DNA of 64,000 bases from Flavobacterium sp. 20NA77.7 (GCF_031326205.1 NZ_CP133721.1:2170001-2234000); one strand, 5' to 3'. Shown: positions 18,596-27,369, numbered from the stretch's first letter. Notes: a model not told the origin generated them from the sequence alone. Translations and numbers: made by a program.

Positions 18596-19096
18596 TTATG
18601 ATTTAATCTCTTTATACCAATCATTTAAATTGGGATAAATGGCTTTTGCTACTTCTTGAATAGGCAAATACAAAGCCGATTGCTGTATCGTTTCTTTAGA
18701 AAGAAAATAGTTGTTTACATTTATTTTTGCCATTAGATTAAGTAAAACACTGATAGTCAGCATCATTTTTAACACACTAAGCACCGCACCTCCTATTGTA
18801 TTTAACCAACCCAATGCTGCAAAATGAGCAATTTTTGTGATACTTTTGACTAAAAAATGAATCGCGACTAAAACCAACACAAATGTGAGTGCAAATGCAA
18901 CAATTTGAATAAAAACAGGATTCCATTTTACTAACTTTTCTAAAAATTCTCTTGTATAAAACGAAAATTTTAACGCAATAAACACACCTAAGAGTAACGA
19001 AAAAAGAGAGGCTAATTCTATAAAAAAACCATTTCTAAAACCCTTATAAGCCGCATACCCTAATGCACTTGCTAGTAAAATATCTATCCAACCCAT
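18596..19096 (-). CDS. CvpA family membrane protein
   Basis: 166 residues from the ATG at 19096. The frame is open to 19132, but the start MGWIDILLASALGYAAYKG is the usual CvpA beginning and the upstream 12 residues overlap the promoter of the divergent gene. Four TM helices and the family pattern of a short Gly-rich N-terminal helix, then a conserved LGWLNTIGGAVLS segment. CvpA proteins are known from colicin V production and envelope stress in other bacteria; the biochemical role is not known. Confidence 0.85.
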   Translation of the reverse strand: MGWIDILLASALGYAAYKGFRNGFFIELASLFSLLLGVFIALKFSFYTREFLEKLVKWNPVFIQIVAFALTFVLVLVAIHFLVKSITKIAHFAALGWLNTIGGAVLSVLKMMLTISVLLNLMAKINVNNYFLSKETIQQSALYLPIQEVAKAIYPNLNDWYKEIKS

Positions 19097-19125
19097 TTTT
19101 ATTTTTTTTGCAAAATAGCGAGAAA

Positions 19126-19157
19126 TTGACAAATAAAAAATTGTTATACTATCTTTG
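19126..19157 (+). promoter_or_regulatory. Promoter of the 19172 gene (TTG-N21-TAnnTTTG)
   Basis: TTG at 19126-19128 and TATCTTTG at 19150-19157, 21 bases apart, match both parts of the Flavobacterium promoter. The start codon follows 14 bases later. Confidence 0.7.
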
Positions 19158-19171
19158 TCAAAAATTATAAA

Positions 19172-19528
19172 ATGTCAAGAGATACACAATTGAAAGAAAG
19201 ATGGGAGCAATTGGTTCACTTATTATCTGCTAAATTTTCAGATGGTGATCCTTTAGATTTGGAGGGTATTATCTATTTAATAGGCGTTCAAGAGTTAGGA
19301 AAACCCAATCAAACGTTTAAAAAAGACGAAAAAGTAAATCTCATGCATATTGCCATTTGCAGACTTTTAGAACCGTATGGCTATTATGAATTTGACTATT
19401 TTGACAAAGAAGGTTGGCCACATTATAAAGTAAAAGCAGAATTGCCTCCATTAAAAGCAGGCGAGCAATCAATTTTGATGAAAGAAGCTGTTGTTTCTTA
19501 TTTTATTGAAAAAGAGCTGATTAAATAA
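19172..19528 (+). CDS. Conserved-looking cytoplasmic protein of unknown function
   Basis: 118 residues, no signal peptide or TM helix. Mixed charged and aromatic sequence with a Tyr/Phe/Asp-rich centre (GYYEFDYFDKEGWPHY). No motif is recognised. It has its own canonical promoter and is divergent from the CvpA gene; the 187 bases after it hold a structured intergenic element rather than another gene. Confidence 0.7.
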   Translation: MSRDTQLKERWEQLVHLLSAKFSDGDPLDLEGIIYLIGVQELGKPNQTFKKDEKVNLMHIAICRLLEPYGYYEFDYFDKEGWPHYKVKAELPPLKAGEQSILMKEAVVSYFIEKELIK

Positions 19529-19540
19529 GCCTTCGTTTTT

Positions 19541-19625
19541 ACTGCCGCGATGGAAACGGCATCCTATCCAAGTTGGCAACGAGTGGAATAAACAACTTGG
19601 ATAGATAAAGTGAACAGCGCGACAA
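19541..19625. other. Structured intergenic element with 12-bp perfect stem
   Basis: CTATCCAAGTTG (19564-19575) pairs perfectly with CAACTTGGATAG (19593-19604) around a 17-base loop. The stem is enclosed by GCCGCGATGGAAACGGC on the left and GTGAACAGCGCGAC on the right, whose CGCG cores can also pair. The layout (conserved-looking purine-rich flanks around a variable long stem) resembles repeated intergenic elements I recall from Flavobacterium genomes. There is no T-run after it, so it is not a simple terminator. Confidence 0.55.
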
Positions 19626-19689
19626 TTTGTTTTATGAAAATCTATAGTTGTGCAGCTAAATAAAATAAAAAATATTCCTTAAAATTTAC

Positions 19690-19697
19690 TAATTTTG
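19690..19697 (+). promoter_or_regulatory. Candidate -7 element for pheS
   Basis: TAATTTTG matches TAnnTTTG, 18 bases before the pheS ATG. No TTG at the usual -33 distance. Confidence 0.5.
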
Positions 19698-19715
19698 CCC
19701 CAATTAGAATAGGCC

Positions 19716-20735
19716 ATGATTAATACGATTAAAGAACATATTAAAGAAGTACAAGCTTTTCAAGCCACTACAAAAGAGCAACTTGAAGAATTTCGTATCA
19801 AATATTTAGGTGGAAAAGGTGTTGTAAAAGAAATCTTTGCTGCATTTAAAAGTGTACCCAATGAAGAAAAGAAAGCATTTGGACAGGCTATTAATGAGTT
19901 AAAAAATGCGTCAGAAGAAAAGGTTAAAACACTACAAGACGCTTTAGAATCTAAAGAAGACGTTAAAGGAATTTTTGGTGATTTAACACGTCCTGGGGCT
20001 CCGTTTGAAATAGGCTCTAGACACCCAATTTCTTTAGTGAAAAATCAAATTCTTGATGTGTTTTCCACTATTGGGTTTAATGTTTCTGAAGGACCTGAAA
20101 TTGAAGACGATTGGCATAATTTTACAGCGTTAAACTTGCCAGAATACCATCCGGCAAGAGACATGCAGGATACCTTTTTTATACAAACCAATCCAGACAC
20201 ATTGTTACGCACACATACCTCATCAGTACAAGTGCGTTATATGGAAAATAACACACCGCCTATTCGTACAATTTCGCCAGGAAGGGTCTTCAGAAATGAA
20301 GCTATTTCGGCGCGTTCGCATTGTATTTTTCATCAAGTTGAAGGGTTATACATTGACAAAGATGTTTCTTTTGCTGATTTGAAACAAACGCTTTTATATT
20401 TTACCAAAGAGATGTTTGGAAAGTCAAAAATAAGGTTGCGTCCTTCCTATTTTCCCTTTACTGAGCCAAGTGCTGAAGTAGATATTTACTGGGGCTTGAA
20501 AACGGAAACAGATTATAGAATTACAAAAGGAACTGGTTGGCTTGAGATTATGGGTTGTGGTATGGTTGATCCTAATGTATTAAAAAATTGCGGTATTAAC
20601 CCTGATGAATATTCTGGTTATGCCTTTGGTATGGGTATAGAGCGTATTGCGATGTTGTTGTACCAAATAGGTGATATTAGAATGTTTTATGAAAACGATG
20701 TGCGTTTCTTAGAACAATTTAAAAGTAGTTTATAA
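19716..20735 (+). CDS. pheS: Phenylalanyl-tRNA synthetase alpha subunit
   Basis: 339 residues, normal length for bacterial PheS. It is the catalytic subunit charging tRNA(Phe). N-terminal coiled-coil (about 1-90), then class II motif 1 (SRHPISLVKNQI), motif 2 RVFRNEAISARSHCIFHQ and motif 3 GYAFGMGIERIAML. The beta subunit gene pheT is not next to it; a terminator follows directly, so pheT must lie elsewhere, as is common in Bacteroidetes. Confidence 0.97.
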   Translation: MINTIKEHIKEVQAFQATTKEQLEEFRIKYLGGKGVVKEIFAAFKSVPNEEKKAFGQAINELKNASEEKVKTLQDALESKEDVKGIFGDLTRPGAPFEIGSRHPISLVKNQILDVFSTIGFNVSEGPEIEDDWHNFTALNLPEYHPARDMQDTFFIQTNPDTLLRTHTSSVQVRYMENNTPPIRTISPGRVFRNEAISARSHCIFHQVEGLYIDKDVSFADLKQTLLYFTKEMFGKSKIRLRPSYFPFTEPSAEVDIYWGLKTETDYRITKGTGWLEIMGCGMVDPNVLKNCGINPDEYSGYAFGMGIERIAMLLYQIGDIRMFYENDVRFLEQFKSSL

Positions 20736-20736
20736 T

Positions 20737-20763
20737 AAAAATCCCGCTTCAGCGGGATTTTTT
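20737..20763 (+). terminator. Rho-independent terminator of pheS
   Basis: AAATCCCGCT-tc-AGCGGGATTT followed by T residues, immediately after the pheS stop codon. Confidence 0.9.
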
Positions 20764-20823
20764 ATTTTTGAAAGTAGCACAGAATAAATTTATCCGAAGT
20801 TAAAAATCATGGTAAAGATAATG

Positions 20824-20850
20824 AGACTCCTCCTTATGTCGGAGTGACAA
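20824..20850. repeat. Candidate dispersed intergenic repeat
   Basis: GAGACTCCTCCTTATGTCGG followed by AGTGACAAA contains an ACTCC/GGAGT stem. It resembles the short GGAATGACAAA-type elements I recall between genes in many Flavobacteria; no second copy is in this window. Confidence 0.3.
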
Positions 20851-20885
20851 ACTAGCTGAAAATAATGGTTTTATCTATTCTTTTT

Positions 20886-21188
20886 TTACTTAAAGTATTC
20901 CAACATCATTTGAATTTTAGCCGGTAGTTCTGCTACGCCTAAACTTGTCCACAAGATAAACAATGCAAGAAGTCCTTTTACCCAAAAGGGAATTGTATAA
21001 TTTGTCTTTGCTTTTAGTTGAGTTGAAAAGAAAGGATAATAAAGCAACGCAAGCAGCAGGACAAAAAGACCATAAAAAGGGTCGTTACCAAAAAAGATAT
21101 TGATAAGCGAAATAGCCGTGAATAAGATACCTAATAGCAAGCTTATACTATTTAATAGTGTGGTTTTCATTTTGGTTGTTTTTTTCAA
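20886..21188 (-). CDS. Small membrane protein of unknown function
   Basis: 100 residues with three TM helices (about 10-32, 38-54, 67-84). An in-frame ATG six codons later is an alternative start. Not recognised. It is alone between the pheS terminator and the SnoaL-like lipoprotein gene. Confidence 0.6.
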   Translation of the reverse strand: MKKTTKMKTTLLNSISLLLGILFTAISLINIFFGNDPFYGLFVLLLALLYYPFFSTQLKAKTNYTIPFWVKGLLALFILWTSLGVAELPAKIQMMLEYFK

Positions 21189-21246
21189 AAGTAATAAGTA
21201 AATACATATACCAAATAGATTTAATGTTTATTTAACTCATACTTTT

Positions 21247-21278
21247 AAAAAAACCCGACACTTTCATGTCGGGTTTTT
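21247..21278 (-). terminator. Rho-independent terminator of the SnoaL-like gene
   Basis: CCCGACA-ctttca-TGTCGGG flanked by A7 and T5, 18 bases after the end of the gene at 21296. Confidence 0.88.
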
Positions 21279-21295
21279 AACTCTTGTGAATAAAG

Positions 21296-21778
21296 TTACT
21301 TAATTACGCCTAATTGTTGTAAAAAGCTCATGTTGTCCATAAAATCTTGTTCTTCTACAATTTTGCCATCAACAATTTTAGCTATGGTACAGCCTTCAAT
21401 ATCTACCGTTTTTCCTGTTGGCTTAATACCAGCAAAGTCACCCGTATGTGTTCCTTTAAATTGCCAATGTTTTACTAATTTTTCGCCATCTGCAAACATC
21501 GTTTTAACGGTAAATGTTCTATTCGAAAAACCTGTAACAAAAGCTGAATAATAGGCTTTAGCATTTTTAATTCCTTTAATTTCAGGAACTGTATGCAATA
21601 CAATTTTTTCTGAATAAGCAGTATCTAAAACTGCTACTTTTCCTTCATTAATAACTTGATCCCATACTTTCGTATAAAAATCTACATTTTTTTTAGATTG
21701 AGCGGCTTTTTTATCCGCTTCGGTTTTACATGCTGTTAGAAAAAGTACAGCAAACACTAGGATTACAATTTTTTTCAT
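21296..21778 (-). CDS. Lipoprotein with SnoaL-like (polyketide-cyclase fold) domain
   Basis: 160 residues. Lipobox FLTAC (Cys17). Residues about 30-155 read as a SnoaL-like ester-cyclase domain: NVDFYTKVWDQVINEGKV, HTVPEIKGIKNAKAYY, FADGEKLVKHWQFKGTHTG and VDIEGCTIAKIVDGKIVEE, the usual helix plus cone-shaped sheet pattern. Activity of this family is diverse and often unassigned, so no substrate is proposed. TAnnTTTG in minus orientation occurs at 21803-21810 as a possible promoter. Confidence 0.8.
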   Translation of the reverse strand: MKKIVILVFAVLFLTACKTEADKKAAQSKKNVDFYTKVWDQVINEGKVAVLDTAYSEKIVLHTVPEIKGIKNAKAYYSAFVTGFSNRTFTVKTMFADGEKLVKHWQFKGTHTGDFAGIKPTGKTVDIEGCTIAKIVDGKIVEEQDFMDNMSFLQQLGVIK

Positions 21779-21885
21779 ATTTTATTTTAATAAGTTGATT
21801 AACAAATATATATATTTTATTTTTAAATTAATTATTTAGACAAAAATATGTATATCTTTATGACACTATAATAAAACTTTATTTC

Positions 21886-22245
21886 ATGAAAAAAATTTCT
21901 TTGTTGATAATATTTATAAGTCTATTTTTTACTTCCTGTATACCATTCCGAACCCTAAATTCTACAACGTATATTAAACCGAAAGAATCATTTTTATTAG
22001 GAAATAATACCCACGGAAAATTTTCAGTAAAAGTCACTAACACTTCTGTTACACCTATAACAATATGGAAATGCCCAATAGATGGTGGAAAGCATTCTCC
22101 ACTAACACTCAACCCATCAACCACAATAAAAGTGAAAGTAGAAAAGAATACAGCGCTAAAAATTGAAAATGACTCGGAGGAGCAAATCTCAATTCAACTT
22201 AAAGTTAGCGGTGATATTGGACTGTCGATGGGGTATCAAAAATAA
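21886..22245 (+). CDS. Small lipoprotein of unknown function
   Basis: 119 residues with lipobox FFTSC (Cys18). The mature part is short and strand-rich (KVTNTSVTPITIWKCP, ISIQLKVSGDIG), likely one beta-sandwich. No family is recognised. Divergent from the SnoaL-like lipoprotein. Confidence 0.65.
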   Translation: MKKISLLIIFISLFFTSCIPFRTLNSTTYIKPKESFLLGNNTHGKFSVKVTNTSVTPITIWKCPIDGGKHSPLTLNPSTTIKVKVEKNTALKIENDSEEQISIQLKVSGDIGLSMGYQK

Positions 22246-22251
22246 TAAAAC

Positions 22252-22285
22252 AAAAAAACCCGACACTTTCGTATCAGGTTTTGTT
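22252..22285. terminator. Imperfect terminator, related to the one at 21247
   Basis: A7 then CCCGACAC-tttc-GTATCAGG then TTTTG. Its first 19 bases equal those of the terminator at 21247. Two mismatches in the 3' arm weaken the stem. It lies between the small lipoprotein gene and the tRNA-Asn pair. Confidence 0.55.
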
Positions 22286-22288
22286 TTG

Positions 22289-22362
22289 CTCCCCCTCTTG
22301 GGCTCGAACCAAGGACCCTCTGATTAACAGTCAGATGCTCTAACCAACTGAGCTAAGGAGGA
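22289..22362 (-). tRNA. tRNA-Asn (GTT), copy 2 of a tandem pair
   Basis: 74 bases on the minus strand. Acceptor TCCTCCT pairs with AGGGGGA, D arm GCTCAGTTGGTTAGAGC, anticodon loop CTGTTAA (anticodon GTT) on a TCTGA/TCAGA stem, T arm CTTGG-TTCGAGC-CCAAG, discriminator G. CCA is not encoded. Confidence 0.97.
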
Positions 22363-22397
22363 ATCACCTCAAAGGTTTATGTTTTGCTAAAAAGTTG

Positions 22398-22471
22398 CTC
22401 CCCCTCTTGGGCTCGAACCAAGGACCCTCTGATTAACAGTCAGATGCTCTAACCAACTGAGCTAAGGAGGA
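22398..22471 (-). tRNA. tRNA-Asn (GTT), copy 1 of a tandem pair
   Basis: Identical to the copy at 22289, 35 bases upstream of it. Both are probably made from the promoter at 22496-22524. Confidence 0.97.
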
Positions 22472-22495
22472 AGGTATTTGTCTTTTTAGCGAGTG

Positions 22496-22524
22496 CAAAT
22501 ATAACTGAAAATTTATATTCGCAA
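22496..22524 (-). promoter_or_regulatory. Promoter of the tRNA-Asn pair
   Basis: On the minus strand TTG, 18 bases, then TATATTTG (TAnnTTTG), 24 bases ahead of the first tRNA. Confidence 0.7.
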
Positions 22525-22548
22525 AAATATTTCCATACTTTTTAAAAA

Positions 22549-23880
22549 TTATTTTTTACTGATAATTTCAACAATCCATTGATAAATATCTTTTCCAAAA
22601 GTAAGCGCCATCAACGAAAGTAAAATAACCATTCCGGCTGTTTGCACATAGCCTGCAGCCTTATCGGATAATTTTTTACCTGTCACCATTTCAACTATAG
22701 TAAACAAGGCATGTCCCCCATCAAGACCAGGTATGGGTAATAAATTCATAAAAGCTAAACCTATCGAAAATAGCGCTGTAAAATTCCACACAAATTCCCA
22801 ATCCCATGTGTCTGGCAATTGACGTGCTATACCAATAGGGCTTTTTACTTGTTTATACGCTTCTGTTTTAGGTTTTAGTATTAATTTAAACTGTTTTACA
22901 TTGTATACAAGCATTTGCCAAGATTCTTTTACCGCTGCTGGTATGGCTTCAGCTAAAGATAATTTAGTAGTGATTTGGAAATCTAACTTGTCTTGTGTAG
23001 TAGGAATAAATCCAAGTTTACCTTCAGCATTAACTTTAACCTTAATGTCTTTTACTTGTTTATTACGTTCAATTGTTAGAGCTATGGAATCATTTTTGTG
23101 ACTCGCTAAATCGGTTGCAAAAACGTCAAAAAATGAAAATTTTTGGCCATTTAGTGCCTTTATAACATCTCCTTTTTGAAGTTTCGCTTTTGCGGCTTCG
23201 CTATTTGGTGTAACCGAATCAATACTAATTGTTTGTAATCTGGGTTTTACGAAGTTTTTACCTTCTGAACCCAATATTAATCCTTTTTGTTCGTCTGTTA
23301 AATGTAAAACGACCTTTTGTCCGTTTCTGTCTAATACCACTTCATTACCTAAAAGTACGTCAATGATTAACCAATTAAATTTAGGTTGTGTTTTTCCGTC
23401 AACACTTACAATTTTGTCGCCATTTTTAAACCCTACTTTTTCACCCACTTCGCCAAAAGCTAATCCTTTTTCTTGGATTTTTTCGGTGGCAATGTATTTT
23501 TGTCCCACAGTGGCATACATAACGGTATAGATAAACCACGCTAAAATAATGTTTACAATTATTCCGCCTAACATTACAATAAGTCTTTGCCAAGCTGGTT
23601 TTGAACGAAATTCCCAAGGTTGTGCTTCTGATTTCATTTGCTCCGTATCCATGCTTTCATCAATCATTCCTGCAATTTTAACATAGCCTCCTAAGGGTAA
23701 CCAACCAATACCCCATTCCGTGTCGCCTATTTTCTTTTTTACCAATGAAAAACCAACATCCATAAACAAATAGAATTTTTCTATTCTCATTTTAAATGCT
23801 TTTGCAGTTATATAGTGTCCAAATTCATGAAGTATAACTAATACGGAAAGAATAAATAATATCTGCGCTAATTGAATCAT
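22549..23880 (-). CDS. rseP: RseP-type site-2 zinc metalloprotease
   Basis: 443 residues. An inner-membrane protease that cuts TM segments of anti-sigma factors and leftover signal peptides. Zinc motif HEFGH (His18, Glu19, His22) in the first TM helix and LDGGH (386-390), with NLLPIPG before it, supply the ligands. Two PDZ-like domains lie between (about 130-200 and 215-285). Three to four TM helices. The start is preceded by a TACTTTTG element at 23905-23912 on the minus strand. Confidence 0.93.
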   Translation of the reverse strand: MIQLAQILFILSVLVILHEFGHYITAKAFKMRIEKFYLFMDVGFSLVKKKIGDTEWGIGWLPLGGYVKIAGMIDESMDTEQMKSEAQPWEFRSKPAWQRLIVMLGGIIVNIILAWFIYTVMYATVGQKYIATEKIQEKGLAFGEVGEKVGFKNGDKIVSVDGKTQPKFNWLIIDVLLGNEVVLDRNGQKVVLHLTDEQKGLILGSEGKNFVKPRLQTISIDSVTPNSEAAKAKLQKGDVIKALNGQKFSFFDVFATDLASHKNDSIALTIERNKQVKDIKVKVNAEGKLGFIPTTQDKLDFQITTKLSLAEAIPAAVKESWQMLVYNVKQFKLILKPKTEAYKQVKSPIGIARQLPDTWDWEFVWNFTALFSIGLAFMNLLPIPGLDGGHALFTIVEMVTGKKLSDKAAGYVQTAGMVILLSLMALTFGKDIYQWIVEIISKK

Positions 23881-23904
23881 TTTGTGCTATTTTGGTTTAA
23901 AAGA

Positions 23905-23934
23905 CAAAAGTAAGGTTTTCACCTTACTTTTTTA
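23905..23934 (-). terminator. Terminator of the M1 peptidase gene, overlapping the rseP -7 element
   Basis: AAAGTAAGGT-gaaa-ACCTTACTTT on the minus strand, followed by TGTCTTTT. The same bases 23905-23912 read TACTTTTG on the minus strand, a match to TAnnTTTG for rseP 25 bases downstream. Confidence 0.65.
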
Positions 23935-23952
23935 AACAAATTTGTATTCTAC

Positions 23953-25875
23953 TTATTTTTTTATGAAACTTTTATGAAATACGCCTTCAGACGTTTGAAT
24001 TTCTACCCAATGAAGCCCAACAGATAGAGCGCTTACATCTAAATCTTTTGAAAAATAATTTCCCTCTAACTGACCTAGCGCATTCACTATTTTCACTTCT
24101 ATTACATCTATATTTGTAGGCAATTGAATATGCAATTCATAGGCTGTTGGAACAGGGTATAAAGAAACTGTATCATTTAATTCAAACGATTCATTTCCTA
24201 ACGTTACTGTATTATTTTTTGAAATGATGTGTTTATTTGGATCAAATTGAACGCCAGTAACTTCAAAAGGAACGGACACAATAAATGATTCTCCATTTGT
24301 GGTATTATTTACAATCACATCATGTGTTTGTCCGCCACTTCCTAATAAACGAATAGGTAAAGGCATCTCAAAATAACTCACGCTACTATGTGACTGCGTT
24401 TGATTCACTGTGATTTTTGCTTGTCCTTGTGCCCAGTTTTGAGCCGTAATTGCATAGGTAGGATATCCTTGATTGTAAATCCAATCGTTGAAAAACTCAG
24501 TCAAACTGCTACCATACACAGCTTCTAAATGTGATTTTAAATTTGCCGTTACTGCGTATCCATAAGCTAAAGCCGGATCTGCTAAATAATTTTTTAACGC
24601 TTGGAAAAACATTGTATCTCCTAATTTCCATCGCAACATATGCGTAACCATGGAACCTTTATCATACGTAAGTCTAGAAGAAAATATTCTACCTACATTT
24701 GTTAAATCACTGTCTTGTAGGTATACATAACCCGAAGTTTGAGAAGTAATATTATTTATTTTTCCATTTTTCCAAGACACAAAAGAAGTTGCGCCATCAA
24801 GATTTTCAACAACCAAGCCCGACATATATTCTGTGATTCCTTCGTTTAGCCATATATCTTTCCATGTTCCGCAAGTAATTTTATCACCAAACCATTGATG
24901 CGCCATTTCATGAGCAATTAATCCTCTTCCAAAACTACCCATAAAGGAAACGGTAGTATGTTCCATTCCTCCTCCCCAGCCAAATTGCGCGTGACCATAT
25001 TTTTCATTTCTGAAAGGATAGGGTTCTAATAAAGATTCATATAAATTAATGATGGTGGGAGTAGTACCTAATTGTGTTGCTGTTGTTGCTGATGCATACG
25101 TTTCTGGATATATATAATTTACTATAGGGAAATAAGGACTTGCCAATGTTCCTAAACCACCTTGTTGGTTATAAATTTGATAATTTGTCACTGCAATAGC
25201 TACTAAATAAGCCGGAATAGGATAATTATGTTTATAATAAGTTGTTTTTGAATTTCCTGTTGTGACTTCGCTTTGTTGGAAGCCATTTGCAACACTTACA
25301 TAAGTTGAAGGCGCAGTAATATAAATGTCAATACTGTTTATTTTATCATTTAAATCTTGTTTACAAGGCCACCAATCTCTAGCGCCATATGGCTCTGACA
25401 ATGTGTATAAAACTGGCGTTCCATTGTGTACATCCGTTGTAAATGCTGCTTCTCCTGTAGGAGGTACTCCTGAATAAGTAATGGTTACAGTAGCACTTGA
25501 ACCAGCAGCTAATGTATTAGGGAGATTAATTACCAATTCATAATTAGCTTGTGTGAAAGTCAAATTTGTGTTGTTCATAGTTACACTACTCACAGTAAGT
25601 GCCGTTGCCATATCAAAAGTAACTGTACTGATAGTAGATAAGGCTGTAAATGTTGTTTTTACTGCTCCGCTAATGCTATAAACGGCCGGATCTACTGTAA
25701 ATCGGAGTTCGTGATAGGTGATGTCGTAATTTTGCGTATTTGGGTTGACTTGAAAATTTAACAACGCCGACGCCGATTTCATTTCGGCCTCAGCAATAGA
25801 TGAACTGCTTTCAATATTTTGACCAAAACCCAACGTAAAATTGCAAATAAATAGTAATACAGCTATTCTTCTCAT
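23953..25875 (-). CDS. Secreted M1-family aminopeptidase with T9SS type A sorting domain
   Basis: 640 residues with an N-terminal signal peptide ending near GFGQ (19). The zinc site is HEMAHQW (His322, Glu323, His326) with third ligand Glu345 in WLNEGITEYM, and GGGMEH (301-306) occupies the place of the GAMEN exopeptidase motif. The last 75 residues (SLYPVPTAYELHIQL through KSFIKK) are a T9SS C-terminal domain, so the protein should be exported across the outer membrane. It is probably a peptide-scavenging enzyme; specificity is unknown. Confidence 0.92.
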   Translation of the reverse strand: MRRIAVLLFICNFTLGFGQNIESSSSIAEAEMKSASALLNFQVNPNTQNYDITYHELRFTVDPAVYSISGAVKTTFTALSTISTVTFDMATALTVSSVTMNNTNLTFTQANYELVINLPNTLAAGSSATVTITYSGVPPTGEAAFTTDVHNGTPVLYTLSEPYGARDWWPCKQDLNDKINSIDIYITAPSTYVSVANGFQQSEVTTGNSKTTYYKHNYPIPAYLVAIAVTNYQIYNQQGGLGTLASPYFPIVNYIYPETYASATTATQLGTTPTIINLYESLLEPYPFRNEKYGHAQFGWGGGMEHTTVSFMGSFGRGLIAHEMAHQWFGDKITCGTWKDIWLNEGITEYMSGLVVENLDGATSFVSWKNGKINNITSQTSGYVYLQDSDLTNVGRIFSSRLTYDKGSMVTHMLRWKLGDTMFFQALKNYLADPALAYGYAVTANLKSHLEAVYGSSLTEFFNDWIYNQGYPTYAITAQNWAQGQAKITVNQTQSHSSVSYFEMPLPIRLLGSGGQTHDVIVNNTTNGESFIVSVPFEVTGVQFDPNKHIISKNNTVTLGNESFELNDTVSLYPVPTAYELHIQLPTNIDVIEVKIVNALGQLEGNYFSKDLDVSALSVGLHWVEIQTSEGVFHKSFIKK

Positions 25876-26002
25876 AATTTGACCTAATTAAACAATGGGC
25901 TAAATTAACAAAAAAAAAGTGTAATCTAAATTTTGTAATCATTTCATCACTAATTTGGTAATTGTTTTTTAGAATATAGTAGACTTTTTTAGTACAATTT
26001 AC

Positions 26003-26010
26003 TACATTTG
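26003..26010 (+). promoter_or_regulatory. Candidate -7 element for serS
   Basis: TACATTTG matches TAnnTTTG, 19 bases before the serS ATG. No TTG at the -33 distance. Confidence 0.5.
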
Positions 26011-26029
26011 CTATCCAAAATAATTCATT

Positions 26030-27301
26030 ATGTTACAAGTACATTTTATTAGAGAAAACAAAGAAGAAGTTGTTAGCAGATTAGCCAAAAAGAATTTTGA
26101 TGCTGTTACAATTGTCAATCTTGTGGTTGAATTAGACGAAAAAAGAAGAGCTACGCAAGTGGAATTAGACAATCTTTTAGCCGAATCTAATAAAATTTCC
26201 AAAGACATTGGTGAATTAATGAAAAATGGCGAAAAAGCAAAAGCCGAAATTTTAAAAGAAAAAACATCTCAAATCAAGGAAAAAACTAAAGAGCTAAATG
26301 ATGTATTAAATGAAACATCTGGCTTACTTCAAGAAGAACTCTATAAACTTCCAAATTTGCCAGCTGACATTGTACCTGCTGGAAAAACGGCTGAAGATAA
26401 TTTGAATGTTTTTCAAAAAGGAACAATTCCTGTGTTACACGAAGGTGCTTTACCGCATTGGGAGTTAGCAAAAAAATATGACATCATTGATTTTGAATTA
26501 GGTGTAAAAATTACAGGTGCAGGATTCCCAGTATATAAAGGCAAAGGTGCTAAATTACAACGTGCTTTGATTACCTATTTTTTAGACAAAAACACCGAAG
26601 CGGGTTACCAAGAATACCAAGTGCCTCACGTAGTAAACGAGGCGTCTGGATTTGGAACTGGGCAATTACCCGACAAAGAAGGACAAATGTATCATATTGG
26701 TGTAGACGACTTGTACTTGATTCCAACAGCTGAAGTTCCTGTTACCAATTTATTTAGAGATGATTTAGTGCAAGAAAGTGATTTACCAATTTTGTGTACG
26801 GGCTACACGCCTTGTTTTAGAAGAGAAGCAGGTTCATATGGCGCACACGTTAGAGGATTAAACAGATTACATCAATTTGACAAAGTAGAAATTGTACGCA
26901 TTGAAAAACCTGAAAATTCGTATGCCGCCTTAGATGGTATGGTAGAACATGTGAAGGGTATCTTAGACGAATTACAATTGCCTTATAGAGTATTGCGTTT
27001 ATGTGGTGGAGACATGAGTTTTGCTTCGGCATTAACTTACGATTTTGAAGTGTTTTCAACTGCTCAAGACAGATGGTTAGAAATTTCTTCAGTCTCTAAC
27101 TTTGAGACATTTCAGGCTAATCGATTAAAATTAAGATATAAAGATACTAACGGTAAAAATCAATTAGCACATACTCTAAACGGAAGTTCTTTAGCTTTAC
27201 CAAGAGTTTTAGCGGGTATTTTAGAAAATTATCAAACACCAGAAGGTATTGTAATTCCTGAAGTATTAAGAAAATACACGGGATTTGACATGATTAATTA
27301 A
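26030..27301 (+). CDS. serS: Seryl-tRNA synthetase
   Basis: 423 residues. N-terminal tRNA-binding coiled coil (about 25-110), then the class II core: TAEVPVTNLF, motif 2 CFRREAGSYGAHVRGLNRLH and motif 3 LNGSSLALPRVLAG. It charges tRNA(Ser) and tRNA(Sec) types. A strong hairpin terminator follows at 27323. Confidence 0.97.
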   Translation: MLQVHFIRENKEEVVSRLAKKNFDAVTIVNLVVELDEKRRATQVELDNLLAESNKISKDIGELMKNGEKAKAEILKEKTSQIKEKTKELNDVLNETSGLLQEELYKLPNLPADIVPAGKTAEDNLNVFQKGTIPVLHEGALPHWELAKKYDIIDFELGVKITGAGFPVYKGKGAKLQRALITYFLDKNTEAGYQEYQVPHVVNEASGFGTGQLPDKEGQMYHIGVDDLYLIPTAEVPVTNLFRDDLVQESDLPILCTGYTPCFRREAGSYGAHVRGLNRLHQFDKVEIVRIEKPENSYAALDGMVEHVKGILDELQLPYRVLRLCGGDMSFASALTYDFEVFSTAQDRWLEISSVSNFETFQANRLKLRYKDTNGKNQLAHTLNGSSLALPRVLAGILENYQTPEGIVIPEVLRKYTGFDMIN

Positions 27302-27322
27302 TCGTAAAAAACATCCCAACCT

Positions 27323-27369
27323 TGCACTAAATTAACTAAAAATGGTTTAATTTAGTGCATTGTTTTTTT
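27323..27369 (+). terminator. Terminator of serS, abutting the next start codon
   Basis: TGCACTAAATTAA (27323-27335) pairs perfectly over 13 bp with TTAATTTAGTGCA (27347-27359), loop of 11, followed by TTGTTTTTTT. The T-run ends one base before the ATG of the TPR gene. Confidence 0.85.

Noticed and set aside
27355..27369. GTG start for the TPR protein
   Set aside because: It lies in the serS terminator; the ATG at 27370 gives a better signal peptide.
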